Shown: positions 28,201 to 36,511, counted from the stretch's first letter. The stretch is 64,000 nucleotides of DNA from Nostoc sp. 'Lobaria pulmonaria (5183) cyanobiont' (GCF_002949795.1 NZ_CP026692.1:6742501-6806500), one strand, 5' to 3'. A program made the numbers and translations. Notes: generated from the sequence alone by a model not told the origin.

Positions 28201-28309
28201 CGATTGTAAAGACGGTTTCTTTGGAGTGCAATTGCTCAGGGTCAAACTGGGTTTCGATTAATATCCAGTCTGTGTAGATAAAATGGCGAGAACGACCTTT
28301 TGTTTGCAT
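25265..28309 (-). CDS. GH65 phosphorylase fused to beta-phosphoglucomutase
   Basis: A bifunctional enzyme of about 1,014 residues. The first 770 form a GH65 phosphorylase (maltose, trehalose or kojibiose type) with TIGNGYLGTRGSF and the catalytic-acid region GADEYHELVHNNAFTN. The C-terminal 230 are a HAD-type beta-phosphoglucomutase: GFIFDLDGVLTD nucleophile motif, GIGSGSKNA and VVEDAAAGVEAA. Together they could split a disaccharide to glucose 1-phosphate, then isomerise it to glucose 6-phosphate. The linker contains a Pro/Ser-rich run and the element-derived peptide TDAINRVS. ATG 28309 is chosen; a longer frame to 28549 would add the 21-bp repeat array. Sugar specificity is not visible. Confidence 0.93.
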   Translation of the reverse strand: MQTKGRSRHFIYTDWILIETQFDPEQLHSKETVFTIGNGYLGTRGSFEEGHPHALPATFINGVYDDVPVVYTELVNCPDWLPLIVIVNGDRFRLDQGEILSYDRQLDLRQGLLIRAVRWRSPSGNTIDISFQRFASLADPHVLALRCDVTPVDFEGLIEIQASINGYPENQGFNHWEELDQGKINQGIWLQRRTRSSRIELGMAAKMTILGTEASLQVNTAPGYPTLSTTFFAKRQQTITVEKLVTVFTSRDIETPVSAAQEKLTHLPDYATLLKAQSQAWDEVWQQSDILIEGDSTATFAVRYNLFQLLIAAPRHDDKVSIPAKTLSGFGYRGHIFWDTEIFIQPLFLFTQPAIARNLLSYRWHTLPGARRKAAHYGYKGAMFAWESADSGDEVTPRWAIGSDFYGEDVRIWCRDREIHINADIPYAVWNYWRATGDDDWMQSYGAETILDAAIFWGSRVEFNSEQERYEIRGVIGADEYHELVHNNAFTNRMAQWHLEKAIAVYDWLAHKFPERATELEQKLKLTPEERSHWQDIIAKMLFFYDPSTELIEQCEGFFQFEDINLADYEPRDRSMQPILGMEKTNKSQVLKQPDVLMLLYLMRESADFPYNEKALQTNWDYYAPRTDITYGSSLGPAVQAILASDLGKSTEAYKQFMQALMVDLEDNRGNTSDGIHGASAGGIWQAVIFGFGGIQLTENGPVANPHLPPGWTRLKFKLHWRGKWHDFDLHQGQVAQDITRQLEFLQLSLSPDPPNSNSQASEDQTSPPASPAPSSSPLASTDAINRVSTHNPNIQGFIFDLDGVLTDTAELHYLGWQKLADEEGIPFNREANEALRGVSRRASLMLILRDRPYSEAQIEEMMERKNRYYVELLQKMTPEDLLPGAIALLDELRQAGIKIGIGSGSKNARPVLEQLGIMDKVDAIADGYSVQEPKPAPDLFLYAAKQLGIEPEQSVVVEDAAAGVEAALAAGMWAIGLGPVERVGAAHIVLPSLAGIKWADLREQLSNISRQKQ
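25941..25971 (-). repeat. palindromic element inside the GH65-PGM gene
   Basis: The 18-bp palindrome GACGCGATTAATCGCGTC at 25946-25963, with GTAGA on the left and TGTAC on the right, lies in frame in the linker between the two domains and encodes TDAINRVS. Related copies are in moeA (34649-34666) and in the intergenic DNA at 37553-37570. Confidence 0.88.
25976..26010. repeat. purine-rich run encoding a Pro/Ser linker
   Basis: On the plus strand GGGAGCAGGGGAAGCAGGGG-type sequence; read on the minus strand it makes the SPPASPAPSSSP linker of the fusion enzyme. It resembles the intergenic repeat at 21593. Confidence 0.6.
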
Positions 28310-28343
28310 AAGTTGGGAGTGGGGATTTTGAGTCTTTGAGCTA

Positions 28344-28637
28344 GATGAACGAGTATCTGAGGTGGATGAACGGAGTTCTGAAGTGGATGAACGGAGTTCC
28401 GAGGTGGATGAACGGAGTTCCGAGGTCGATGAACGGAGTTCCAAGGTCGATGAACGGAGTTCCGAGGTGGATGAACGGAGTTCTGAGGTGGATGAATCCA
28501 GTTCCAAGCTGGATGAACGGAGTTCCAAGGTCGATGAACGGAGTTCCAAGGTCGATGAACGGAGTTCCGAGGTGGATGAATGGAGTTCTGAGGTGGATGA
28601 ATCCAGTTCCGAGGTGGATGAACGAGTCTCTAATTCT
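28344..28637. repeat. 21-bp tandem array, 13 full units
   Basis: Units begin GATGAACGGAGTTC and repeat exactly every 21 bp from 28344 to 28616, with a degenerate fourteenth unit. Each contains the mini-palindrome GAAC-GGA-GTTC (sometimes GAATCCAGTTC). Variation between units is mostly single-base changes outside the arms. Confidence 0.95.
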
Positions 28638-28681
28638 CCTTGTCCCCTCTTGACAATTCACATTATCTGGAATCCACGAAA

Positions 28682-28772
28682 AACCTAACCCCCTAACTCC
28701 CTTCCCGACGCGGGAAGGGGGAAAATTCAAAGTCTCTCTCCTTTTAGGAGAGAGATTTAGAGAGAGGTTTTC
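28682..28772. repeat. hairpin-rich dispersed repeat
   Basis: CCCTTCCCGACGCGGGAAGGGG forms one hairpin and CTCTCTCCTTTTAGGAGAGAG another, in a layout related to the repeat between the PIN toxin and its antitoxin at 51705-51797. Confidence 0.7.
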
Positions 28773-28805
28773 GCAATACTGTGAAAAGTCAGATATCCTC
28801 ATCCT

Positions 28806-31217
28806 TTACGCTCCCTTATCCTTTTCCAAAATCTTTTCGGCTCTGGGTTTATAAATGAGATGAAATAAAGCTTCCATATAGCGATCTCTGGCTTCGTTAT
28901 TTTCAGGAGCAACAAAGTTCCAGAAACTAAACATTTTAGCTAGCAATAGTAATTGATTGCTATGTAAATGCCAATTATATCTATTATGAATTCGCTGACT
29001 CATCCGTTCTGAGACTTCGTGCCAATGTTCAGGATGAGTATCGCATTGCTCAACGAAGTCTAAAATTTTCTTTGCTGTTCCTTCTAAATCTGTAGGATTA
29101 ACATTAAATCCATTCTCTTGGTTCTCGATTATTTCTAAAGAGCCACCAAATTGAGTGGCGAAAGTTGGCAAGCCGGAAATCATCGCTTCCAAAATGCTCC
29201 GCCCGAAGGATTCAAAGAGGGCAAAATGGACATAAATTCCCTGAGAGTCTGCAACTACCCGGTAAGCTTCGCCGAGGTCGCAAGTCGGGATACGCATCCC
29301 TATCCAGCGAATATTACCATAGAGATGATATTGATCAATGATGTCGTGAAGTTTTTGGATTTCTTCTGCTTCTTCTGGGTTTGTAGCTTCATGTGGATGC
29401 AGTTTCCCACTTAAGAGGATCAGGTTACAATGCTCTTGCAACAGCTGACTTTGACCAAAGCATTCAGCTAACCCAGTGAGATTTTTGATTGAAGTGACGG
29501 AAGCAGCAGCAAAGATTGGTCGCTTATTAAAGTTCTCTAAGTGACCTAATATTTGGGGATCTTCGCGGATAAAGAGTAAGTCGTGAATTTTGCTGCCAAG
29601 GTTAATATCTCGGTCTTCTTTGTGGCTATAGGGAAAGAAAATATTTTCATTTATTCCCGGTGGCACTAAGTTGAATTTAGGACTAAACAAATCAATGCCA
29701 TCAACCACATGATACAACTGCGGCATTGTAAACCACTTGTACGACTCGTATTGACCTATGGTGTCGGGTGTGCCAACAATTTCTTGATAGGACGATGTAA
29801 TGATGAAGTCGGCTGCATTCATGCTAATCAAATCGGCAGTGAATTGTACTGAGAAGTGATATTGGTCTTCTAAATCTTGCCAATATAAATTGCTAAATAG
29901 ATGTTTAGGTTTTTCCAAAGAATGGGCAATGTTGCACTGGGTAACTTTCATTCGGCGAGATAAAAGAAAGGCTACTAAGTTACCGTCACTGTAATTGCCA
30001 ACAATCAGACTAGGTTTACCTTGGAATTGAGCTAGTAATTCTCTTTCTGCATCAAGCGCAAATTGTTCTAAATAAGGCCAAATTTCAAATTTAGAAATCC
30101 AATTATTGGTGATTTCTGGATTGAATTCACCAAAAGGAACACGCAATATCCAAGCATTCTCAGTATCTTGAACTTTTTCTAAGCGGAGGTTACAAAATGT
30201 GCCTTCACAGTTAGGAATTAGTCGAGTGAGAATAATTACATGGGGCTTAATGCCTAGCTGGTCGAGTCCAGCGAGTTTGATTTGTTCGCGCAGCTCGTTT
30301 TCTAAGCTGCGAGCTTGTTCGAGGACGTAGATAACTTGACCGAGTGTTTCATCTCTTCCCAAAACATCCTCCTGTCCCACCCAGCCGTGGATAGAGATGA
30401 GGACGACGCGAAAGACAGCGGGGACACGGGCTACAAATGTTTCTAAGATGCCAGGTTCTGGGGAGTAAATGAGTCGGTCGAGGAGTTGTAAAGTTTCGGA
30501 GACTCGCGCCGCAGTGTTACCCCAACCCGGCTCAAAGCCGAGTTCTTGGAGGTGAAAGCGGAATTTTTCATAAGGTTCATCAGGCGATCGCTCACTCAGA
30601 ATTTTGAGCGCTTGCTTAATTTGTTTGGCTAACTGAATACCGGAGGGAATGCGATCGCTCAACAACAGGGGAGTACCATCGTATTGCAGCCTATGTAATG
30701 CTTGAAACAACATTTCTACCCAATATCCGGGGTCAGTCAACAATTGATTGCATAGGTAACGGTTGAGAAAGGCTAAACCTTGACCAATATTTCTAGCGTC
30801 GTCAATTCTTGGAGAACTCTCATAGAAGGGGTGGAGGTCGATTTCCAGGATATGGGGTTGGTAGCGATTGACTAGACGATCTCTCACATCTAACAGTGCT
30901 TGAGGCGTCATCTGCTCGAAGCTGCTAAAATCGGCTGTCAGTTGCCAAACTTCTTGATTCGCAATCTTCGGTCGAGTCACGAACCAAATACTTTCCTCTT
31001 CGAGAATTATTTCGTGGGTGTATTGTATTAGTTTGCCAACAGAAGAAGAGTGGTAAAAATAGGCTGGCTTTTGGGATTGATGACAGTAGTCGGCAAAGAA
31101 AAGCAAAATCTCATTTCTTAGGAAGTAATGCTTACCTGAAGCACTCAATGCACAAATCAACTGATGTAGAGCAGTTTTTTCATCACCGTTGGAGAGAGCT
31201 TGAAATAGTTCATACAT
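28806..31217 (-). CDS. susA: sucrose synthase
   Basis: An 803-residue GT4-family glycosyltransferase that reversibly converts sucrose and UDP or ADP to fructose and nucleotide-glucose; in heterocystous cyanobacteria it mainly cleaves sucrose. The first 250 residues are the non-catalytic N-terminal domain. The GT-B region begins near VVLISIHGWVGQ, with the nucleotide-sugar half marked by VPPGINENIFFPY, PIFAAASVTSIKNLTGL and the E-X7-E segment FALFESFGRSILEAMISG. Length and motifs match plant and Nostoc enzymes. Together with the GH65-phosphoglucomutase gene 500 bp downstream it suggests a disaccharide-to-hexose-phosphate route, but co-regulation is inferred only from proximity. Confidence 0.96.
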   Translation of the reverse strand: MYELFQALSNGDEKTALHQLICALSASGKHYFLRNEILLFFADYCHQSQKPAYFYHSSSVGKLIQYTHEIILEEESIWFVTRPKIANQEVWQLTADFSSFEQMTPQALLDVRDRLVNRYQPHILEIDLHPFYESSPRIDDARNIGQGLAFLNRYLCNQLLTDPGYWVEMLFQALHRLQYDGTPLLLSDRIPSGIQLAKQIKQALKILSERSPDEPYEKFRFHLQELGFEPGWGNTAARVSETLQLLDRLIYSPEPGILETFVARVPAVFRVVLISIHGWVGQEDVLGRDETLGQVIYVLEQARSLENELREQIKLAGLDQLGIKPHVIILTRLIPNCEGTFCNLRLEKVQDTENAWILRVPFGEFNPEITNNWISKFEIWPYLEQFALDAERELLAQFQGKPSLIVGNYSDGNLVAFLLSRRMKVTQCNIAHSLEKPKHLFSNLYWQDLEDQYHFSVQFTADLISMNAADFIITSSYQEIVGTPDTIGQYESYKWFTMPQLYHVVDGIDLFSPKFNLVPPGINENIFFPYSHKEDRDINLGSKIHDLLFIREDPQILGHLENFNKRPIFAAASVTSIKNLTGLAECFGQSQLLQEHCNLILLSGKLHPHEATNPEEAEEIQKLHDIIDQYHLYGNIRWIGMRIPTCDLGEAYRVVADSQGIYVHFALFESFGRSILEAMISGLPTFATQFGGSLEIIENQENGFNVNPTDLEGTAKKILDFVEQCDTHPEHWHEVSERMSQRIHNRYNWHLHSNQLLLLAKMFSFWNFVAPENNEARDRYMEALFHLIYKPRAEKILEKDKGA

Positions 31218-31989
31218 GATGACGAATTCCAGAAATTTAGCTAGGTAACAACCTCATTTTTCTTTCCAGTTTTCGGTTTGATGAGGTATATTCCCCAAAC
31301 GATGATAAGTTACTATAAAAATCTTCGCGTCTAACTCTGGGATGAAAGACTGTGAAAACTTCAAATCTATGGGATGATAAGTAGAGGAAAGAGGAAGGCA
31401 GACAAGGGAAAATTATTGAACAAGTTTCTTTCTATAATCAGGTATAAAACACTATTCCCGATTAAGTACTAAAGCAAAATTGGAGCGATCGCTAGTAGAA
31501 CATCACACCATAATTAACAATTAAAAATTCAAAATTAATTTACAATTACTGGCAGTCAATATTTTCTAGTTATGGTTTTCTAGTATGATTGTGGCAAAAT
31601 GTCTAACCATTCCCATGCAGAGTAAGCGAACAAGAGGACAATGGTAAGTTTGTAGGACAACTCTAAAAAACTTGTGTGTACACCGTAGCTCGGTGTCAAT
31701 AATTATTGTTGGGATAAAGAAGGGAGAAAAAGGGTTTGAGCCTTGTTTACTTTTCTTCACACAGCTTGTTTTTATTGTGCCAACTTGCTTAACAGAGAAC
31801 TATTGCTACGCTAGCGATGGTTCTCTTATCTTTTCAAGCACCTCAGCCATCCATCAATATTTATTGCTTACTTTAATAATCTCTTGCTTATAGCCCCCGA
31901 TTAATTCGAGAGTTTTTAATGTTGAAAAATGAATTTGTAATTTTGATTTTATTGGGATGCAGCTAATAGTGATTTAGCTTTATGCAGCG
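31218..31989. other. 772-bp intergenic region with small hairpins
   Basis: Two folds are visible: ACACCGtagctCGGTGT at 31678-31696 and a near-perfect inverted repeat AGAGAACTATTGCTA...TAGCGATGGTTCTCT at 31794-31826. Short frames of about 65 residues on each strand lack coding character. The susA promoter is presumably near 31220-31400. A small RNA is possible but not supported. Confidence 0.5.
31794..31826. repeat. inverted repeat AGAGAACTATTGCTA
   Basis: Fifteen-base arms with two G-T type mismatches enclose CGC. No T run follows. It looks like one of the dispersed hairpin repeats. Confidence 0.65.
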
Positions 31990-32211
31990 TCAATCATCTT
32001 CCCAAGATTCGTGATTCAGTAAATCGATAATTCTATCTCTGAATAGAAATTCATTTTTTTCTAACTCCAGTTCAAAATTAACCCAGTCACGATGAGGAAT
32101 ATATTTACAAAGGGTATAAATTGGCTGCTGGCGGTTAACAAGTCTCTTTTTAACAAGTTGAAGTGCTTCTTGCTTGATAACGTTGATGTCATATTTAACC
32201 GTAGTGTTCAT
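31990..32211 (-). CDS. DUF4327 family protein
   Basis: This 73-residue cyanobacterial protein opens MNTTVKYDINVIKQEA and has QLVKKRLVNRQQPIYTLCKY followed by IPHRDW and FRDRIIDLLNHESWEDD, all matching DUF4327. The family is restricted to cyanobacteria, has no membrane segment or known fold function, and occurs in multiple copies. ATG 32211 is preferred over 32232 because homologues begin at this MNTT-like point. No gene overlaps it. Confidence 0.88.
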   Translation of the reverse strand: MNTTVKYDINVIKQEALQLVKKRLVNRQQPIYTLCKYIPHRDWVNFELELEKNEFLFRDRIIDLLNHESWEDD

Positions 32212-32232
32212 AAGTCGTTCCTTTATTTTCAA

Positions 32233-32818
32233 TCAAGGAATTAAGACTCAAAACAATAGTTGCTTTGACTCTACCTTAAACTTATCAAATAAAATTGGCG
32301 AGAATTGTGAAGAATCAAGACATTAATAGTTCCTGGAAGTTAAATACAGGAGATTTCAACTTCTCTACGAAAGCGAACAGCGTGTCGGAGACAGAAGCTA
32401 CACCAACATGAGATACAGAAATACCCAACTACTTTCCCCTTTATAAGGGTTGCCACTACGTTGGTCGTCCCGACTGACTTGTTCGCTCTTAGCGTTCCCG
32501 CTATGAAAACAAGTAGGCAGAGGGATGTAACTTGTATAGTTACAAATAGTAAAATACTCTTTATGGGTTTAAGTATACCCTCTTTAGATAGGTTCTTGCA
32601 GAAGACATCTTCAGAAATTAAATAATATGCATTATCTAGAACCCTTGTAGAGACATAGTACTGCTACATCTTTCTACATTCTTTTTCACCAGATGTCTAG
32701 AGTAAGAAGGCTGGCACAACAAGCTGCAAACATCAAAAGAGAATGTAAATGTTCTCTGGGCGACTTGTCAGAAGGTAGGCTAGGGTAAAGAACATTCTCT
32801 AGAAAACTTACTTATACT
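32233..32818. other. 586-bp intergenic region with inverted repeats
   Basis: Contains a 7-bp-arm hairpin TGTAACT-AGTTACA at 32527-32545 and the paired AGAGAATGT/ACATTCTCT motifs at 32738-32801. No gene or RNA signature was seen. Confidence 0.5.
32738..32801. promoter_or_regulatory. candidate operator pair AGAGAA...TTCTCT
   Basis: AGAGAATGTAAATGTTCT (32738-32755) and AGAACATTCTCT (32790-32801) are related palindromes in opposite sense, 17-80 bases before the start of the cysteine-desulfurase-like gene. Position and symmetry fit repressor or activator sites, but no known regulator is matched. Confidence 0.3.
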
Positions 32819-34051
32819 ATGATCTTGAATCTTGATAAAGTTCGTCAATATTTTCCGGCTCTAGCTGGTGAATGGACTTTTTTTGATAACGCTGGTGGAT
32901 CACAAACCTTGAAAAAAGTAGTAGATAGAATTAGCGAATTTCTCCTAAGTTCTGATGTTCAGTTAGGAGCGTCTTATGCAATTTCTCAACTTGCTGGAGA
33001 ACGATTGGCTCTAGCAACTAAGGGAATGGCTACTTTCATTAATGCCAATTCTTCTAAAGAAGTGGTTATGGGGCCATCTACTACAATGATGTTGAAAGTT
33101 CTCTCAATGTGTCTGGGTCAAACCTTTACACCTGGTGATGAGGTTATTGTTACTAATTGTGACCATGAGGCCAATATTGGTGCTTGGTTAGCTCTTGAAA
33201 AACAAGGAATGAAGGTAAAAGTGTGGCAAGTTCGTCCAGAGACTTTGGAACTTCATTTAGCAGATTTAGAACCATTGATGAGTCAGCGCACAAAACTGGT
33301 AGCCTTGACTCATGCTTCTAATGTTCTGGGAAGCATTAATCCAATCAAAGAAATTGCTGCATTTGTACACAATCGCAACGCCATGATTTGTGTAGATGGT
33401 GTAGCTTATGCACCTCACAGATTAGTTGATGTCCAAGATTTAGATGTTGATTTCTATACTTTGAGTTTTTATAAAGTCTATGGGCCGCATCATGCCTTAC
33501 TTTATGGTAAAGAAGAACATTTATTAAGATTGCCTGGTCTTAACCATTATTTTATTGACCAGACAGACATACCTTATAAATTTCAGTTAGGGAATGTGAA
33601 TTTTGAATTAAGTTATGGAATGTTAGGTTTATGTGATTATTTAAGTGAATTAGCACAATTCCACTACGGGGATGAAACTGCACCTGATTTGAGAAATCAA
33701 ATGGTACAAGCATTTGATTTAATTAGCATACATGAAGAACATATTAGCGATCGCCTCCTAAATTACCTCAACAGTAAGCCGAATGTGCGAGTTATTGGTC
33801 AATCAAAGGCTGACCGTCAAACCCGTGTACCAACTATATCTTTTGTCGTTGATGGAATAAATAGCTCAACTATTCCGGTAAAAGTTGACCAACATTATAT
33901 TGGAATTCGCTATGGGGACTTTTATGCTAAACGGCTCATTGAATACTTAGGGTTAGCGTCCCAAGGTGGAATAGTCCGGGTAAGTATGGTGCATTACAAC
34001 ACCCTTGAGGAAGTTAACAACTTGATTGAGGCTTTTGAGCAGATATTTTAA
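32819..34051 (+). CDS. cysteine desulfurase-like aminotransferase class V
   Basis: A 410-residue PLP fold-type I protein of the cysteine desulfurase-like VC1184 subfamily. Marks are FFDNAGGSQTLKKV at the N-terminus, LTHASNVLGSINPIKEIAAF near 160, and the PLP lysine in TLSFYKVYGPHHALLYG near 220. The region around IGIRYGDFYAKRLIEYLG matches the C-terminal domain. NifS/SufS-type enzymes have an active-site cysteine in the C-terminal domain that is not evident in this protein, so the product could be a different amino-transfer or lyase reaction. No strong ribosome binding site precedes the ATG. Confidence 0.82.
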   Translation: MILNLDKVRQYFPALAGEWTFFDNAGGSQTLKKVVDRISEFLLSSDVQLGASYAISQLAGERLALATKGMATFINANSSKEVVMGPSTTMMLKVLSMCLGQTFTPGDEVIVTNCDHEANIGAWLALEKQGMKVKVWQVRPETLELHLADLEPLMSQRTKLVALTHASNVLGSINPIKEIAAFVHNRNAMICVDGVAYAPHRLVDVQDLDVDFYTLSFYKVYGPHHALLYGKEEHLLRLPGLNHYFIDQTDIPYKFQLGNVNFELSYGMLGLCDYLSELAQFHYGDETAPDLRNQMVQAFDLISIHEEHISDRLLNYLNSKPNVRVIGQSKADRQTRVPTISFVVDGINSSTIPVKVDQHYIGIRYGDFYAKRLIEYLGLASQGGIVRVSMVHYNTLEEVNNLIEAFEQIF

Positions 34052-34054
34052 CTA

Positions 34055-34079
34055 ATTCGTAATTCGTAATTCGTAATTA
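34055..34079. repeat. heptamer repeat ATTCGTA
   Basis: Three copies of an ATTCGTA heptamer follow the cysteine-desulfurase-like gene. The inverted form TACGAAT occurs at 34256-34275, so the two could pair and end transcription of the converging genes. Confidence 0.65.
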
Positions 34080-34285
34080 TCGGGTTTAATTCAAGATGCT
34101 TGGGTTAAGCCTTTTTTTCATCTCATGCTCCCCCTACATATCTTAAAGCCAAGCAATGGCGGTTGAATTCCTCCTCTCTTGCAAAGACGCTACGCGCTCA
34201 TCTATAGGTGGTTTTGTTTGACATAGGGTCTAAATCCCTTTATACAACTGTTTTTAATTACGAATTACGAATTATTTTATCCCCA

Positions 34286-35551
34286 TTACCCATTATTAAG
34301 CTGCAAAACTTGCACTTCTTCTTGTGGAGAAATTAATGTTTTACCCACTGGGAGAACAGCTAAGGCATTGGTTTGAGCTAAATTAATTAAATTGCCGGAA
34401 CTATGACTACCACCAGCTTTGTGAAACTCATAAACACCATCAATTAAATGCAATTTACCCCAAAGGTAAGTTTCACGCTTGCCGTTTGCTCGCAATTCAT
34501 CATGCGATCGCACTTTCAAAAATACTGGTTCCCAACCTTCAGTAATTCCCGAAAGTTTCTTGATTGCTGGTAGCACAAACCGCCAAAATGTCACCAATAC
34601 AGCAGCAGGGTTCCCTGGTAAACCAAAGTATAGTGCTGAGTGGGGAGAGACGCGATTAATCGCGTCTGTACTGGGGAAAGTGGCGACAGTGAGGGGTTTT
34701 CCTGGACTGATTTCCACAGCCCGAATGTGGATTTTTGCTTTTAGTGATTCTAGAATTTTGTCAACATAGTCATAATCTCCCACTGAGACACCACCAGAAG
34801 AGAGAACTATATCAGCGATCGCAATGGCGTGGGCAATAACTTTCTCCAGAGCAACTTGATCGTCCTTAACAATTCCTAAAATTAACGGTTCTGCGCCACT
34901 TTGCTTTACCAAAGCTGCCAGCGCATACTGATTAGAATCCACAATTTGCCCTGGTTGCAACGGTCGATCGATTGTCATCAACTCATCACCAGTAGAAAAA
35001 ATTGCCACACGTGGACGGCGATAAACACTTAATTGCGGACACTGTGCTGCTGCCAATACGCCAATTTCTGAGGCATTTAACTTAATTCCTGCTGGTAGTA
35101 GTTGTGTTCCAGCTTGATAAAAAGATGCTTGGTGTCTGACAAATTCTTGCGGTTTTGGTGCAGCTAGAATAAATACGCGGTTTTCCTCGCGGCGTGTCTT
35201 CTCTTGCATGACTATAGTATCCGCACCTGCTGGAATCACCGCACCCGTGAAAATTCGTGCGGCTTGCCCTGGTTGAATCGTAGACTTGGGCTGATACCCA
35301 GCTGGAATCTCTTCAACAATTTCTAAAATGGCTGGTTGTTCGGTGCTAGAGTGCTGTACATCTTCATAGCGAACTGCGTAGCCATCCATTGCCGAATTAT
35401 CCCAATGAGGAAAATCTAGCTGACTGGTGATAGGCGTTGCCAAAATGCGACTATCTGCTGTCAATAAATCTACAACTTCTGTATCCCGTTGACGATCCAA
35501 CGGCTGCACCAAATTTAAAATAATTGCTTCTGCATCGCTGACTGATAACAT
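34286..35551 (-). CDS. moeA: molybdopterin molybdotransferase MoeA
   Basis: MoeA inserts molybdate into adenylylated molybdopterin. The 421-residue form has the DNSAMDGYAVR motif near 55, VIPAGADTIVMQEKT, the Gephyrin-like ATPase-region SSGGVSVGDYDYVDK and LYFGLPGNPAAVLV. ATG 35551 has GGAGG eight bases upstream; a TTG at 35566 would add five residues. An extra TDAINRVSPHS stretch sits between LTVATFPS and ALYFGLPGNP and comes from the palindromic element at 34649-34666. Its effect on activity is unknown. Molybdopterin here would serve nitrate reductase and similar enzymes. No other moa gene is nearby. Confidence 0.95.
   Translation of the reverse strand: MLSVSDAEAIILNLVQPLDRQRDTEVVDLLTADSRILATPITSQLDFPHWDNSAMDGYAVRYEDVQHSSTEQPAILEIVEEIPAGYQPKSTIQPGQAARIFTGAVIPAGADTIVMQEKTRREENRVFILAAPKPQEFVRHQASFYQAGTQLLPAGIKLNASEIGVLAAAQCPQLSVYRRPRVAIFSTGDELMTIDRPLQPGQIVDSNQYALAALVKQSGAEPLILGIVKDDQVALEKVIAHAIAIADIVLSSGGVSVGDYDYVDKILESLKAKIHIRAVEISPGKPLTVATFPSTDAINRVSPHSALYFGLPGNPAAVLVTFWRFVLPAIKKLSGITEGWEPVFLKVRSHDELRANGKRETYLWGKLHLIDGVYEFHKAGGSHSSGNLINLAQTNALAVLPVGKTLISPQEEVQVLQLNNG
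34645..34673 (-). repeat. palindromic element inside moeA
   Basis: The 18-bp palindrome GACGCGATTAATCGCGTC lies at 34649-34666 inside the moeA frame and encodes TDAINRVS, the same peptide and frame as in the GH65-PGM gene. Confidence 0.88.
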
Positions 35552-35574
35552 AGCGATCGCCTCCAACTTTTCTT

Positions 35575-36201
35575 TTATTCTTGAGTAGCTTTGTCTAGAT
35601 TTCTATAAGCAGTAAATCCCAAACTACACACTGCTAGTAAACCGATAATTATGCTTCCTTCGGGGACTTTGGATACCTGAACCGAATTGTTGCTTAAATC
35701 TAATATCTGCTCTGTGCCTGCTGCATCTCTCTTGTTCAAATGAAATTTTTTAGCTAGAACCTGATTGCTAAAACCTTCATCCATGAGTGCAAGATTATTA
35801 TTAAGCCATGTGTCGCCAAGAGACTTATTATCCTTGCCAACATCAAAGGGGCCAAAAATTTTCTGGGTAGTGCTATCAAAGTTGAATCTAAAATAGTCGT
35901 AGTTAGATATCCCACTAACTACTGGAGTGAAACTATTGATGAGATTACTCAAGGGATCAAAAAAGGAAATTGAGAGAGATTGCAAGTTCTTCGTAGGTTT
36001 CGAGCCTGTTTCAGAAATGACGCTGGGAGCAGTTGTTGTATCGTAGTTAAATGAACCTTTAGCTGAATAACCAGTGTCTCCTTTCCAGTTAAATTTGAAC
36101 TCAGCAGCATGAGCTAGGTTGTTGGTGGTTATGGCGATCGCTAACGCTAAAGCAGTAGTCGTCACCAGACTAATAGCTGTTCTAGTAAATAGATGTGTCA
36201 T
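35575..36201 (-). CDS. exported PEP-CTERM-like protein
   Basis: A 208-residue secreted protein. The N-terminus has a signal peptide (basic MTHLFTRTAISLVTTTALALAIAI, cut after AHA near residue 32) and the C-terminus has VPEGSIIIGLLAVCSLGF followed by a basic end, which resembles a PEP-CTERM sorting signal with Glu-Gly instead of Glu-Pro. The middle is beta-rich (FNWKGDTGYSAKGSFNYD) like other cyanobacterial surface proteins of this class. ATG 36201 is chosen because the longer frame (to 36249) prefixes MYCCRN before the signal. A target for exosortase is likely, but no exosortase is in the window. Confidence 0.8.
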   Translation of the reverse strand: MTHLFTRTAISLVTTTALALAIAITTNNLAHAAEFKFNWKGDTGYSAKGSFNYDTTTAPSVISETGSKPTKNLQSLSISFFDPLSNLINSFTPVVSGISNYDYFRFNFDSTTQKIFGPFDVGKDNKSLGDTWLNNNLALMDEGFSNQVLAKKFHLNKRDAAGTEQILDLSNNSVQVSKVPEGSIIIGLLAVCSLGFTAYRNLDKATQE

Positions 36202-36511
36202 CAATGCAACCTTGAAATTAATTAAAATTAAGTTTCTACAACAATACAATACAGATGTACAACCCTACTGTGTGTTGCATCCATGAGGTGTAACGGTTAC
36301 TTTGTGAGATGCTTATTAAGTACCAGAAAAGTATCAAAAATGCCATAGAAGCTTAATCCGATTTTTGAATTATGCAGTTGTTAGTTGCACAAATTTTGGT
36401 TGACTGGTTTTTGTTCTTTTATGGCGCAGCAACTAACCGAGTCATCATCTTAATATTAAAAACAGGAGCGATCGCTATTTCCCAACCCCTAAATAAAAAT
36501 ACCTATTTTGT

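Larger units (their letters stand above)
28310..28805. other. intergenic region with a 21-bp tandem array
   Basis: The space between the GH65 fusion and sucrose synthase genes holds the 21-bp array (28344-28616 plus a worn unit) and a hairpin-rich repeat (28682-28772). All three frames on both strands are open across the array because 21 is a multiple of three; I do not treat these as genes. Confidence 0.6.

Noticed and set aside
28341..28802. Long open frames on both strands across the 21-bp array
   Set aside because: A 21-bp period keeps all frames open; the predicted peptides are pure repeats with no coding signal.
31566..31893. Opposed frames of 64 and 73 codons upstream of susA
   Set aside because: AT-rich, low similarity to any family, and the region folds into small hairpins instead.
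32527..32545. TGTAACT-AGTTACA as an NtcA site
   Set aside because: The spacing does not fit GTA-N8-TAC, and no matching -10 box was seen.
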